Positions 22,800 through 33,426 of a stretch of 64,000 nucleotides of DNA are shown piece by piece. The stretch's first letter is position 1. Every line of letters begins with the position of its first letter. The translations under genes were made by a program, and so were the position numbers. The notes below the pieces were generated by a model, which saw nothing but the letters and a program-made list of their open reading frames with translations, was not told where the DNA came from and did not search any database. Location of the stretch: the NCBI GenBank assembly GCA_036426205.1, contig CM071570.1:73873763-73937762 (forward strand), written 5' to 3'. Origin of the DNA: Ascaphus truei (taxonomy: Eukaryota > Chordata > Amphibia > Anura > Ascaphidae).

Positions 22800-23463
22800 C
22801 CCTATTTCCTCAATTCTAAGACGCACCTTTTTTCCCCGATTTTCACATGTCTGAAATCGTGGTGCGTCTTGGAATCGATGTATTAATTTTTTTTTAAAGT
22901 GCCTACAGTTCTAACCCCCTCTTTTCACTTACCATGTTTCAGGAGAGGTCCCATGTCAGCGGAGGACAAAGTGTACGGAGGCGGCAGGAGAGGTCCCACG
23001 TCTGCAGATGGTTGAAGATGGACAGCAGGTGTGCGGTGGCGGAGGCGGCTAATAGATCATAATAGCAGGAGCAGTGCGGCATAGGGGAACGGCTTGGGAG
23101 GTGCACACTGTAACAACGGAAGTTGGCCATTGCCTGACTTCCGGTTACAGTGTGCACCTCCCAAGCTGTTCCCCTATGCTGCTCTGCTCCCCTGCTATTA
23201 TGATCTCTTGCCGCCGCACCCCACCGGACGCCCGCTGTCTTCTTATCTTCATTCACCTGCAGACTTGGGACCTGTCCTGCTGCCGCACACCCACCCGCTG
23301 TCCATCTTCAACCATCTGCAGACGTGGGACCTCTCCTGCCGCCGCCGCCCGCTTCATCCTCTGCTGACATGGGACCTCTCCTGAAACATCGTAAGTGAAA
23401 AAGTAATTTTCTTCAATTGTAAGGGCCAAATCGATGGTGCGTCTTACAATCGAGGAAACACGG
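22800..23463. mobile_element. 664-bp palindromic element in a duplicated TA
   Basis: The ends CCCTATTTCCTCAATTCTAA and TTACAATCGAGGAAACACGG are imperfect inverted repeats, both followed inward by the paired AAGACGCACC and GGTGCGTCTT. TA flanks it at 22798-22799 and 23464-23465. Most of the interior also pairs, with the turn near 23118-23140, so the whole element is close to one long hairpin. No transposase is present. The open frames at 22939-23256, 23074-23367 and 23094-23384 are mirror images of each other in the arms and not genes. Confidence 0.85.
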
Positions 23464-23559
23464 TATTAAGAGCTTGGATCCTTGAAATCCTAGAGACTCT
23501 TCCCCATTCCTGACTTGCTGCCTTTTCACAGCCCTTATCTTCTAGCTAGTAGACCTACA

Positions 23560-23900
23560 GTATAAATACATCAGAAGAAACGCTGAAAGAAGAAGAGGGG
23601 ATCCTTGATAGTGTAGTATTTATTAAACTTGCTCCAATCAACGCACTTACAAAGTGTGCAACAATGCGCACAAAGTGAAGCTCGGCATCCAGTTCCACTC
23701 CATGTTGCCCAAAGTGAGGTCACGATGCCTATCGTTTTATTGTGTGCAATAGCCACAGACATTAGCCATACCCACTGCATGGAACGTCTCGCTCCACCAC
23801 TAATGTGCCTATTCCTTCCAATGCGTTTCGTGAGGGATTCCCTACTTCATCAGGGCTCAGCATCACTCCACTATTTCCCTTGTATAGGTGCCCCACTTCT
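23560..23900 (-). mobile_element. Element fragment carrying a hammerhead core
   Basis: The block differs in composition from the AT-rich flanks and carries the hammerhead core described at 23822-23856 on its minus strand. Frames at 23571-23780 and 23629-23910 are chance products. I infer a ribozyme-bearing retroelement fragment; its boundaries are uncertain. Confidence 0.4.
23822..23856 (-). ncRNA. Hammerhead-ribozyme-like core (intact core bases)
   Basis: On the minus strand CTGATGA (23853-23847) is followed by a stem II of about six pairs with one bulge, whose two strands are GTAGGG and CCCTCAC, and then GAAAC (23829-23825). All strictly conserved core bases of the hammerhead are present. 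A clean cleavage triplet could not be placed: the sequence upstream on the minus strand has ATGC that can pair with GCAT, but the expected GUH next to it is missing. The core is therefore seen, and activity is doubtful. Confidence 0.6.
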
Positions 23901-23910
23901 TATGAAATGA

Positions 23911-25084
23911 ATTATCAATAAAAATTATTAGTAATTAAATAATTAATAACAAATATACAGTAATGAAACAGTGGGCATTTTTAAAAGGGATAACAAAATG
24001 GAAGTACACACAATATATAAAGATACAATATACGAGTGATCATGATAATATCAATCCATATAATAATTAAAAATATTACAAAAATTTAATTGAACACAGT
24101 AAAGTTAAAATAAATACAATCTCACAACGAAAAATGAAATAATATAACATGAATGGGACTAAATCAATCTCTACGTTCAACCCTTTGGGTAATAGAGTAC
24201 CTTATTTTTAAATCCAGTAACGCTCACATTTTAACACTGCCTTTAATCTTTTATCCCCTCTTTTATTAACTGCAAACTATCTGGATTACTCCTCTGAGCT
24301 TCAGCGAAATGCAAGGGGCAAACTTTAATTATATTATAAATGTGCTCCAAAAATCAGACTAAGATAAATATTTAGCTTTACCAATGTACTGTAACTTACA
24401 GCTACTGTACATTCCAACAGATACTGTAGATGAGAGATATGTTTACAGTTTATGAACTGCTTTATAATAAATTTATCTTGTGTTATTTTAGACATAGATT
24501 ATTTGTTACTTATATTAATGTAGCTGCAAACTTTGCATCTCTAATATTTGTAGCATCCCATATATTTTGTAATAAGCCAATTGTTTTGTAATCCTACAGG
24601 CCGTTAATGTTTCAGCATACTAGCGGAAAGCAGATTTTTCTAGGTTAATTTTCGAAATACAGGGTTTGTAATGTAATTAAAATAATTTTTTTGAACTGGC
24701 TGACAGAGTAAACGATTCCAATGTTCTTGAATTATCTCCGGGATCTTAAAAAGCTGCCTCATTATACAGTATCTGGTCATGAAATAGATATTGTTGTTTG
24801 ACTTATCTTTATTTACAGTATTACACATTTTAAAATATTTTATATTTCAAGTCTTAACCATCCTTCTATCCATTCCCAGCTTTCCCATATTTAGTTTGTT
24901 AACTCTTTTAAGTGCCACTTTAATATTAGCATTATCATAACCCCTCTGTAAAAAAAACCCATTTCATTAATTCAAAGTCTACAGAAAAATATAGACTTCC
25001 CGTGGAGGAACCATATGCTATATAGTATTGTTGTGCCAGTAGACCTTTTGTAATATGAGGTCACCAGCATGTTGATCATTATGA
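23911..25084. other. AT-rich non-coding stretch
   Basis: No gene or paired repeat is seen. The short frame at 24640-24828 (minus) is not recognisable. Confidence 0.4.
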
Positions 25085-25896
25085 TGTAGCCCCTCTTCGG
25101 GGACTACTATTGCAGTTAAGGGGTTAACGACATTAAGGGATTGCCACTTCCTTATATTTCTTGTGACCTGTGATGTCACTATAGGGAGTATAGTGTGTAA
25201 ATACAGCTCCACCCTATGTACTAGAAACAGGTTCTTCAGATTTCTGACTGGGATCCTCACTGTGAATCCTGTAAATCGGTTTATGTGCAAAGCTAAGTGT
25301 ATTAAGTCGTGTCCTGTCACCATTGGTTGTTTTCAGTTAGGAACATTCCCATTAAGTAAGCGCCAGTAATAAGGGTATAAGATTGCTCTCACTATTGAAA
25401 AGGAGGAAGCATGCTCTTGATAGGAGTTCTCGGCATAGTAACTCTATGTTTGGACCGGCCCAACCGCAAGCTTCCTAGTGCAATCCTGATCAAATAGGTA
25501 TGGAAGAAGTATGCAGTACATAGTAGCTGAATTACTAATCCAGGAGCCCAAAGAGGCCCATTCGATATGGAGCATTACCAAGAGACTGTCACTTTTGCCC
25601 TTAATACTGGTCTAAGTACCTCCCCAGCGTTGTGCTACCAGGTGATGATATTGTTTGCCACAGGCTTCTGTCAAGTTTCTGTCCAGTAACCAGTATGTCA
25701 ATGTATGTGAAGCATTATTGGCGGATGTCCAATAACGCACCTTTTTGTTTATAAAAGTTCCTGGCAACAACCCTTATTACAGCAACCCCCAGCCTGCACC
25801 TACCCAGCACCCTGACAAGGTATGAGAGACTGAGCATGTGACGGTGAATAGCTAATCTGATGTGACCTCCTTTAGAGTCAGGTAAGGAGGGTTACA
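25085..25896 (+). mobile_element. Possible solo LTR (TGTAGC...GTTACA)
   Basis: The stretch starts TGTAGCCCCT and ends GGGTTACA, thus in TG...CA form. A TATA-like TTTATAAAAGTTCC lies near 25749-25762. It has a moderately GC-rich, non-coding interior. I could not match five-base target duplications, and no gag or pol is beside it, so the call is tentative. Confidence 0.3.
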
Positions 25897-27390
25897 ATTT
25901 CTTTCCTTTTCTGAAATGCATAAATATGCTTCATTCTAATTATTCTAAAGTGCTATCTATTTATTTAATGCCCCATAACGCCTATCTTTGTAGTAAATTA
26001 TGTTTTGCTATCATTTTGAATCTCCCACATTTTTATCATACAATTTTTTATAATTTCCTTAGCTTCTATAGTGAACATATTATTGTCCTAATGAAGGGGT
26101 GGCCAACCTGAGGACCCACGGACCACTTGCATTTGGAATCAATTAAGGAAAGGGACTCGGGAATAACCACCTTGGGGGGGCATGAGCTCCATCGGTTTCC
26201 TCTTCTGTTCACCAGACAGACCCCCCCCCATGAGTCAGGAGTCTTACCACTCCTACCACTCTCTTTCGCAGTCCCCTCACCCAGGCAGCCGGCTCTCCAC
26301 TCTGCCATCCCGAACTTCTGGGCCAGCCTCCCGCTCCACACAAGCTTCCTTTGTTCCCACCACTGCACTTCTCCGCATCATTGCTGTTGACCCGTGCATT
26401 TGCAGCACCAGCCCCTAGGGGCCTCTTCTTCTCGCCTCTGTCCTCAGGTTGTCTATCTGCTACCAACCTCTATGGAAAGTCCGTCTCTGAGCTGGCTGCC
26501 ATGCTTCTCCTGGACCTCCGTTACTGTTTGTAATACAAACATCTATGTTTTTATTATGCTTGTTTACTTTTGGCAATATTTAGTTTAGGTTTAGCTATGT
26601 AGTTAAACGGGATGTAGGGGAGCAGTAGGACAGTGGCCCGCCAAAAATGTGTGCCAATTTAGTGACATGCCCGAAAAAAAGTTAATTCAAGTCATTTTAG
26701 TTAGTTGATTACCAAAGGAAACTGATTAGTGATTATAATCTGTTTATGCACCGAGATAATATTTATGTTTTGAAATCACTTTTCTTCGTTGTGCGGCATA
26801 CAGTATTTACCACTTTAAGGTACATATGGGGTCACCTTTTTTATGTGTATTAGGCTTTGTTGCCTTTGCATATTCTTATTTTAACATTTGTACATGACAT
26901 ACCAAACATCAATAGGACTTTACATGCCATGGTACCAAATTGCACCTTATTGCACTTTATTGAATAAGCACCACAGACACCAAACCTTGCATATTTATAT
27001 TTAATAAAGACCAATAACTTTACCAAACCATAGCTTTTTATTTTTTATGAAAACTACATGATTCTTCATTTTCAGGAATAATGCATTGACTACATTAGCA
27101 TCTGTGGATTTTCTTATTTTACAACCAACATATGCTAATTACAAACCAGTCATGCAGCTTGGACATGAGTCATTAGCTGCAAATCAATACTTCATTCATG
27201 GTTGATTAGTAATCAATATAATGAACCAGAATAACAAGCTCAGAGCTCGGAGACAGGCACCCAGCAGTTCTAGGATCTAGCCTATGATGAGGATCAAATC
27301 TATACTTTCCTTTCTTTTCAACTGTTTATTTTAGATGTTTTTGTGTTACACAAAGAAAAAAAAGGGGGGGGGGAAGCATGGGGAGAAAAA
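25897..27390. other. Non-coding; hAT-like end near 26093
   Basis: At 26093-26110 the sequence AAGGGGTGGCCAACCTGA resembles the outer end of hAT elements, followed by a GC-rich part up to about 26530. The opposite end was not found. The overlapping frames on both strands at 26066-26466 lie in this part and are not gene-like. The rest is AT-rich and unremarkable. Confidence 0.35.
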
Positions 27391-27394
27391 CATC

Positions 27395-28390
27395 CAATAT
27401 CAAATATAATATACACGTCACATGGTCTGATAACAGTACATACTTAAATATATTTTGCTTTAATTTAGTCTCATGAAGAGTGGAAGGACAAACTGAAAAG
27501 AATAAAAGAACAGAAAAGAAAGAGGGGGAGAGAGAAAGGGGAGGGAAGAAAGTAGTAAGGGCATAGATAGAGTTCTACCACCCTTGTGCTTGGACTGAAA
27601 TATCATCCAGGTAATTCCGTTTACCAGAGTGGGTCTCTATAGTAGAGCCTGACCTGGGTTATAGCCTGCTCTACCTTGCCTTGTCAACCAAGGCTTCCAG
27701 ACTCGGGTCAATTTTAGTTTTTTTTTCTCTTTAGTAGGCTATCTTTTCTATTATTAGTATGTATCAAACTCTCTTTTTTATGGTCTCTAAATCTGGAATT
27801 TACTGCTTATTCCCTCCTTTGTTACTCCTTGTAACATGCCATTCAAAAGAAGGGAATGCCATAATACTCCAGTACATGTTACTTCGTCATAAACATCACA
27901 GGATTAAATCTAGTTTATGCTGATTCTACAGTTCTGATCAAATTATTATTTTTTAACTATAATTGCTGCTAGGAAGATGTGCGATATTAATTTATAGGAG
28001 GTTCTAGGTAAACCGGGAGGAGGCTTCTCCAGCAAAGCCAGCCAAGGGTCCGGAATAAGAGTATAGATCACTAAACAGTTGGCTAAGACATAGATGTGGG
28101 TCCATAAAGATGTTAATATTAGGCAGGCCCACCACATGTGGAGGAGAGAACCATTCTGACAACAGCCCGGGTAGCACAAGGGGGAGTTGTCATTATTAAT
28201 GGCATGCAGGCGCACCAGTGTCAGGTACCATCTGTACAGTAACTTATGTGTTTTTTCTGACCACCGTGCAGATGGAGCTCAACGCCGCTGCAGCCTCGCT
28301 GATGTCTTCAGTCTTCGATCTCTATAGCTTCCTCCAACTCGGCTTCCCATTTCAACATGAAAGTATATGGTCTCCAGTGTTATGTTCAAT
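27395..28390 (-). mobile_element. L1-like LINE 3' fragment
   Basis: On the minus strand the C-terminal part of an L1/Tx1-type ORF2 is readable: HKLLYRWYLTLVRLH at about 28250-28205, then CCQNGSLLHMWWAC at about 28166-28125. The 3' untranslated part continues toward 27390. A frameshift lies between these blocks and the upstream part at 28370-28260. The 5' side stops where the Penelope-like element starts, so the two are fused. Confidence 0.7.
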
Positions 28391-29150
28391 CTTGGTAACC
28401 ATGGATGTAGCTAGCCTCTACACCAACATTAATCCCGAGGAAGGCATAGAGGCTAACAGGAGCCATTTCAATAATCATGGTAATCAGATGGGTCGTCCAC
28501 CTGATTATCTGCTATTGCTAATGGAAATCATTCTGCACAATATTTTTTTCAAGTTTGAAAAGCAACCCTATCTGCAACTCATGGATACAGCTATGGGGTC
28601 AAATATGGCCCCCTCTTACGCTAATCTATTCATGGATACATATGAGCAGACGTAGATCCTTAACGACAACCCATACAACAGACATATCATCACATATTTA
28701 TGCTATATAGATTACGTGTTCTTGATCTGGGGGGGGGGGGGGGGACTGAGAGTGAATTATTATTGTTCTTTGACTACCTTAACAGCATTTCATCTACAAT
28801 CCGTTTTACGGCTAGTTTTAGCATTACAGAAGTGACTTTCCTAGACACAGTAGTCTACAAACATAATGAATCACTAGCAACAAGAATTTTCCATAAACAA
28901 ACCGACAAGAATACACTGTTGCTAGCCACCAGCCATCATTCATCTCCGTTAAAGTCAGGTCTACCCTATTCACAGTTCCTTAGGATTATAAGAATAACAA
29001 GTGTTCCACAGGAATTGGAACAGGCATTGAGCAAGATGGCACAACGCTTCAATGAAAGAGGATACAACAGTAATGACATCACTACTGCATTATCTAAAGC
29101 CAGAGGACTGGACAGAGAAAGATCGGCTTCTCAAACCTCCAGGAAAGAGT
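28391..29150 (+). pseudogene. Penelope-like reverse transcriptase, disrupted
   Basis: The palm motif VTMDVASLYTNI (motif A, about 28395-28430) and TAMGSNMAPSYANLF (motif B, about 28587-28632) read in one frame. This frame ends in a TAG at 28653. The catalytic motif C reads YIDY at 28704-28715 where the family has an aspartate pair, so the active site is damaged. A run of 16 G (28729-28744) follows and shifts the frame. The thumb region continues in another frame with VTFLDTVVYKHNESLATRIF and SGLPYSQFLRIIRI up to 29152. Fingers and the N-terminus are missing. It acts, when intact, by telomere-like or target-primed reverse transcription; this copy cannot. Confidence 0.8.
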
Positions 29151-29855
29151 AAGTATGATGATCGCTTCAATATCAAAAGCACATACAGCACAACCTCAGG
29201 TTTTATTAAGCAAAGTATCCTGAAGTACTATCATATACTTCAACAAGATAACACAATTGGAACAAACTTTGTTAATCAACCACAGTTCTGCTATAGACGG
29301 GGTCGCAATCTGGGGGATTTCCTTACCCAAGCAGACCCAACAACCAAGTATGCAGTAAAACCAACATGGTTACAGAGACCAGTGGGTGTCCATAAGTGTC
29401 ATGGATGTGTCAAGTGCCAATTTGTGATATTGGGGAAAACCTACCCACATCCCCATAATGGCAATAAAAGCAAAATGACAGATTACATGAACTGCGAGTC
29501 ACAGTATGTGGTTTACTTCATCAGATGTCCCTGCGGCTTGTACTATGTGGGGAAGACCATAAGGATGCTTAAGGAATGGCTGAGCCTTCACCGATCCAGT
29601 ATACTCAAGGCTTTGTCTGACATGACAGAAAATAAGGAGGACCTCAAACTTCAACCAGTCACCTGGCACTTTAAAGAATATCAACATGGATTATCCACCC
29701 TTCGCTGCATGCCAATCATGCAAGCCCATGCCCCAGCAAGAGGAGGCGATCACAACCGAGTACTTCTTCAATTAGAAGCGAAGATGATCTACAGCCTCAA
29801 TATGCTCAGACCAAGAGGCCTCAATGAAGATTTTAAATTAAGTTGCTTTTTGTGA
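29052..29855 (+). pseudogene. Penelope-like linker and GIY-YIG endonuclease
   Basis: The 267-codon frame is intact to its stop. Its GIY-YIG domain reads YVVYFI then LYYVGKT (about 29503-29560), with a following arginine helix (LHRSSI) and the acidic LEAKMIYSLN near the end, where E is the metal-binding residue of this nuclease family. Before it lies CHGCVKC, a probable zinc-binding motif. The GIY-YIG nuclease nicks target DNA. The domain itself looks complete, but it is cut off from a working RT. The start used is internal to the ancestral polyprotein and is not a real initiation site. Confidence 0.8.
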
Positions 29856-29870
29856 TACCAGCAACGTTCT

Positions 29871-30800
29871 TGATACCGGATTACAATAACTGCTGACAAT
29901 AGGAGGTTTCCAGCATCCACAGCAGACACGAGCGGATGAGAGAATGACAAAGATCTAAATTGTGGAGGATCTCTCGTCACCCAGTGATTGACTGATCTCT
30001 TGGTAACCGATTATGTGCTTGACGGAGGAAATCAGGAATGTACAGTACATGATGATTACCAATCATGATCGCCTTTTTTTCAGATAAAAGTTTAATATAC
30101 TTGGGAGCAAATTGGGATTGTTTGGTATTTGCAAATGGTGTTCTGTGTTACATACATTCATGGATGTCTAATTTTTATTGCAGTAATTGACTGATTATGC
30201 CAGGAGTTCCCTTGATGATTACTAATCAGGATTCACTTTTTCCCAGATAATTACTCTTGTGTTTTTTCAGAGATATTATCAACCGAGCCCAATGACATTA
30301 TACCTGGCTGTTGACAAGTTAAATTATCCAGCATTCAGGACCATTTAGTCATGACTTACCTGTATTACTAAGATATCTTTTGGCATTCTTCAAAGGCACA
30401 TTTTTATAGCTGGGTATATGCTGAAATTTGGCATCTTTTATTACATGGTGTTTATAATGGGCATTTAGTGAAATGCATCTTTTGGTACTTTGCCTGGGGA
30501 CTGTGCTCTATACAGTATATCCACAACATTAGGCTAATCCACGGTGTTTTTTGATTATGGCCACTATTGCTCTGGTTTTTCCATATGACTGTTCAGGCTT
30601 TTCTGCATGTTTTGTTCTGCTATCACCACATAGGCTAATCATTAATTCTATTGTGTATCATCTAGCCACATCGTCAATATGTACATACTTTATGTTCCCC
30701 AAACCCCATGTCACTATTTTTGGTCTATTTTTGTCAGCAGCTAACCTCTTGTCCATAGTAGACTTTTGTATCTACAATTGTCCCATTTTTTAGCCATATG
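29871..30800 (+). other. Penelope 3' region or flank, no coding
   Basis: About 900 bp after the stop contains no convincing frame. TGATTACCAATCATGAT and TGATTACTAATCAGGATTC occur at about 30051 and 30216, both followed by TTTTTCAGATAA or TTTTTCCCAGATAA, a diverged direct repeat about 165 bp apart. It may be 3' UTR of the Penelope-like element. Confidence 0.4.
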
Positions 30801-30805
30801 AATTT

Positions 30806-31100
30806 CGCGCATGCGTACTGTTACGAGATGGCCACCATGTCGCTCCAGAATCCTAGCACCGGCTGTTCAATGCCGCGCATGCGCAGCAGTGACTTTCTGC
30901 CAATACATGTATTTTTGCGCATGCGCACCAATATAAGATGTCCGCCGCATCGGTCTGGATGCCTAGCAATGGCTGGTCGATGTCGTGCATGCGGAGTAGT
31001 GATTTTGAGTTTCTTTTTGGCACTGACATGAATTGTGCATGCGCGAGGACACTGTTCCAAGATGGCTGACGGATCGGTTCAAAATGGCCGGGACAGCACA
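30806..31100 (+). promoter_or_regulatory. Tandem repeat with five GCGCATGCGC-type sites
   Basis: Five CGCATGCG-like palindromes lie at 30806-30815, 30875-30884, 30917-30926, 30985-30994 and 31035-31044. The spacing alternates: about 68, 42, 68 and 50 bp. The sequence between repeats too (AGATGGCC or AAGATG..., then CCTAGCA..GGCTG), so the region is an imperfect tandem repeat of about 112-119 bp. GCGCATGCGC is the known consensus of NRF1, and AAGATGGC resembles the YY1 site; both are common in promoters without TATA. By inference it may be a promoter of the Penelope-type element (or the terminal-repeat-like part). Confidence 0.5.
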
Positions 31101-31225
31101 TTAGAGTTCCTAATTAGGCAGGTTTGTCTGGCTTTTGGGCATTTTAATTGTTTTTGTGCTTATTATCACAATTGCACCTGGGTTTAGGGGTATATTAGAT
31201 GGTTATGTCATTCCCTCACTGCACC

Positions 31226-31262
31226 ACCCTGAGGAAGGTCCCGTTTGTGGGGCCGCAATGTT
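31226..31262 (+). ncRNA. Hammerhead-like motif next to Penelope element
   Basis: CTGAGGA (31229-31235) is followed by a strong stem II, GGTCCC pairing with GGGGCC around a GTTTGT-type loop, and then GCAATG where a hammerhead has GAAAC. The CUGANGA half of the core is intact. The second half has one substitution in GAAA. Penelope-like elements are known to carry hammerheads in their terminal repeats, so the position beyond the GIY-YIG gene is what that knowledge predicts. Confidence 0.5.
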
Positions 31263-31334
31263 GGAAATGTGTGCCTTGTTTTCTACATTACATATTTATT
31301 TAATTGCATTACCTGAGTGCTGTCTGCTAATTTC

Positions 31335-31336
<2 letters not shown>

Positions 31337-31387
<51 letters not shown>

Positions 31388-31456
31388 AGAGAGAGAGAGA
31401 CAGAGAGAGAGACAGAGAGAGAGACAGAGACAGAGAGAGAGACAGAGACAGAGAGA
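31337..31456. repeat. GA microsatellite
   Basis: About 120 bp of GA dinucleotides are interrupted by GACA units in the second half. It may mark the end of the Penelope-derived sequence. Confidence 0.9.
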
Positions 31457-31570
31457 ATTGTTATATTTTAAATATCTGAGCGCTTCTTAGGGGGATTCTT
31501 GTCTTTTTATATATTTTTCCCCGTTAGCACCACCAGTCCTGTTGTTTCATTGAGGGGACACACTGGCGTG

Positions 31571-31656
31571 TGTATACACATATATACACACACACAAATA
31601 TATATATATATATATATACACATACACATACACACATATACACATATATACACACA
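31571..31656. repeat. TA/CA microsatellite
   Basis: Mixed TATA and CACA runs end directly at the outer end of the Tc1 terminal repeat and have overwritten its TA duplication. The 63-codon frame at 31499-31690 lies in it and is not a gene. Confidence 0.85.
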
Positions 31657-31762
31657 CAGTTGTGTGAAAAAGAAAGTACACCCTCTTTGAATTCCATGGT
31701 TTTACATATCAGGACATAATAACAATCATCTGTTCCTTAGCAGGTCTTAAAATTAGGTAAAT
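31657..31762 (-). repeat. Tc1 terminal inverted repeat (3' side of the transposase)
   Basis: It begins CAGTTGTGTGAAAAAGAAAG and is matched base for base, with few differences, by the inverted sequence at 42516-42620. About 106 bp are shared. This end lies downstream of the minus-strand transposase gene. Confidence 0.85.
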
Positions 31763-31954
31763 GCAACCTCAGATGAACAACAACACATGACATATTACAC
31801 TGTGTCATGATTTATTTAACAAAAATAAAGCCAAAATGGAGAAGCCCTGTGTGAAAAACTAAGTACACCTTATGATTCAATAGCTTGTAGAACCACCTTT
31901 AGCAGCAACTTGAAGTATTCGTTTTCTGCATGACTTTATCAGTCTCTCACATCG

Positions 31955-32746
31955 TTATGGAGGAATTTTGGCCCACTCTTCTTTACAATGTTGCTTCAGT
32001 TCATTGAGGTTTGTGGGCATTTGTTTATGCACAGCTCTCTTAAGCTCCAGCCACAGAATTTCAATCGGGTTGAGGTCTGGACTTTGACTGGGCCATTGCA
32101 ACACCTTGATTATTTTCTTTTTAAGCCATTCTGTTGTAGATTTGCTGGTGTGCTTGGGATCATTGTCCTGTTGCATGACCCAATTTTGGTCAAGCTTTAG
32201 CTGTTGGACAGATGGCCTCACATTTGAGTCTAGAATACTTTGGTATACAGAGGAGTTCATGGTCGACTCAATGACTGCAAGGTTCCCAGGTCCTGTGGCT
32301 GCAAAACAAAACCCTCCACCACTGTGCTTGACAGTTGGTATGAGGTGTTTGTGCTGATATGCTGTGTTTGGTTTTCGCCAAACGTGGCGCTGTGCATTAT
32401 GGCCAAACATCTCCACTTTAGTCTCGTCTGTCCAAAGGACATTGTTCCAGAAGTCTTGTGGTTTGTTCAGATGCAACTTTGCAAAGCTAAGCCCTGCTGC
32501 CATGTTGTTCTTAGAGAGAAGAGGCTTTCTCCTAGCAACCCTTCCAAACAAACCATACTTGTTCAGTCTTTTTCTAATTGTACTGTCATGAACTTTTACA
32601 TGTAACATGCTAACTGAGGCCTGTAGAGTCTGAGATGTAACTCTTGTTTTTTTTGCAATTTCTCTGAGCATTGCACGGTCTGACCTTGGGGTGAATTTGC
32701 ACAGAGTATATCTACTCATTACTGACACAATGAACTCTCTTCCCAT
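31955..32746 (-). pseudogene. Tc1-like transposase, N-terminally truncated
   Basis: The 263-codon frame holds most of a Tc1/mariner transposase, which cuts and pastes the element at TA dinucleotides. The catalytic acids are all present: D in LWTDETKVEMFG, D in [11 protein letters not shown] and E in LNPIEILW, with 34 residues between the last two, as in the DD34E type. The second half of the DNA-binding region (DSTIRKRLNKYGLFGR) is there. The first helix-turn-helix of a normal 340-residue protein is missing, because the element is cut off near 32746. The frame is otherwise uninterrupted, which suggests a rather young copy. Confidence 0.9.
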
Positions 32747-32759
32747 GAGTGCTAAAGGC

Positions 32760-33180
32760 CATGTCTATACATACTGCGCTATATCTATGCACACACAGCT
32801 ATCTCTTACACATACATATACTCTATGTAATTCCATCCCTATATACCAATAGGGACCACATGGTGTCTGCACACACTTTTAGTAATGCAACACTCTCATA
32901 TTTCCACACCTACCCACACCATTGATATACACTCCCACTCCACACACACCTTTTGTAAAGCGCTGTATACACTGTGGGCTCTTCATTCATTTATATTTAC
33001 ATACACACACACGCACACAAACACACACACACACACACAAACACACCCACACTTACATCACTAACATTCAGGGACTATTTAACACCTAGTCATAAATCAC
33101 ATCTACACACGGGGGAGGGATAAGCATAGATAACATTCCAAGATGCACTGTTTTTAAGTAAAACCCTTGCTTGCTTTATT
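32760..33180. repeat. Non-coding with CA-rich microsatellite
   Basis: CA runs interrupted by G or AA occupy about 33001-33053. The rest is non-coding without a recognised element. Confidence 0.6.
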
Positions 33181-33197
33181 CATTGTAACACCGCCGG

Positions 33198-33228
33198 CAG
33201 AAGAAGAGATCAGTGTATCTCGAAAGCT
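33198..33228 (+). ncRNA. Hammerhead-like motif with perfect stem II
   Basis: CAGAAGAA is followed by GAGAT, a CAGTGT loop and ATCTC (a perfect five-pair stem II), and GAAAGC. The GAAA half of the core is intact. The CUGAUGA half reads CAGAAGA, changed at two positions. It precedes AATAAAAGCATTAGCC and a TA microsatellite, the tail of a repetitive element. Confidence 0.5.
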
Positions 33229-33276
33229 CCACAAATAAAAGCATTAGCCACAGAACGGTATCGTCTATTCATTTTT

Positions 33277-33282
<6 letters not shown>

Positions 33283-33321
<39 letters not shown>

Positions 33322-33426
33322 NNNNNNNNNNNNNNNNNNNNNNNNNNNNNNNNNNNNNNNNNNNNNNNNNNNNNNNNNNNNNNNNNNNNNNNNNNNNNNN
33401 NNNNNNNNNATCGTCTATTCATTTTT

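Larger units (their letters stand above)
28391..29870 (+). mobile_element. Penelope-like element, 5'-truncated
   Basis: The retained part begins inside the reverse transcriptase at motif A and runs through the rest of the RT, a linker and a GIY-YIG endonuclease domain. This is the domain order of Penelope-like elements with EN+ type. The GIY-YIG domain and a CHGC..C cysteine motif ahead of it suggest the Neptune/Poseidon side of the group, but I cannot place it more precisely. The reading is split into three frames. The 3' part beyond the stop extends at least to the promoter-like repeats at 30.8-31.1 kb and the hammerhead-like motif at 31226. Confidence 0.85.

Noticed and set aside
22939..23384. 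Three frames of about 96-105 codons that resemble each other
   Set aside because: They are mirror translations of the two arms of a palindromic element, so their similarity does not show coding conservation.
25085..25896. A confident LTR call
   Set aside because: The TG...CA form and a TATA-like word are weak evidence. No 4-6 bp target duplication and no internal retrotransposon sequence were found, so it is kept only as a low-confidence feature.
31988..32605. Plus-strand frames of up to 121 codons
   Set aside because: They are antisense shadows of the minus-strand Tc1 transposase, which has clear catalytic motifs.
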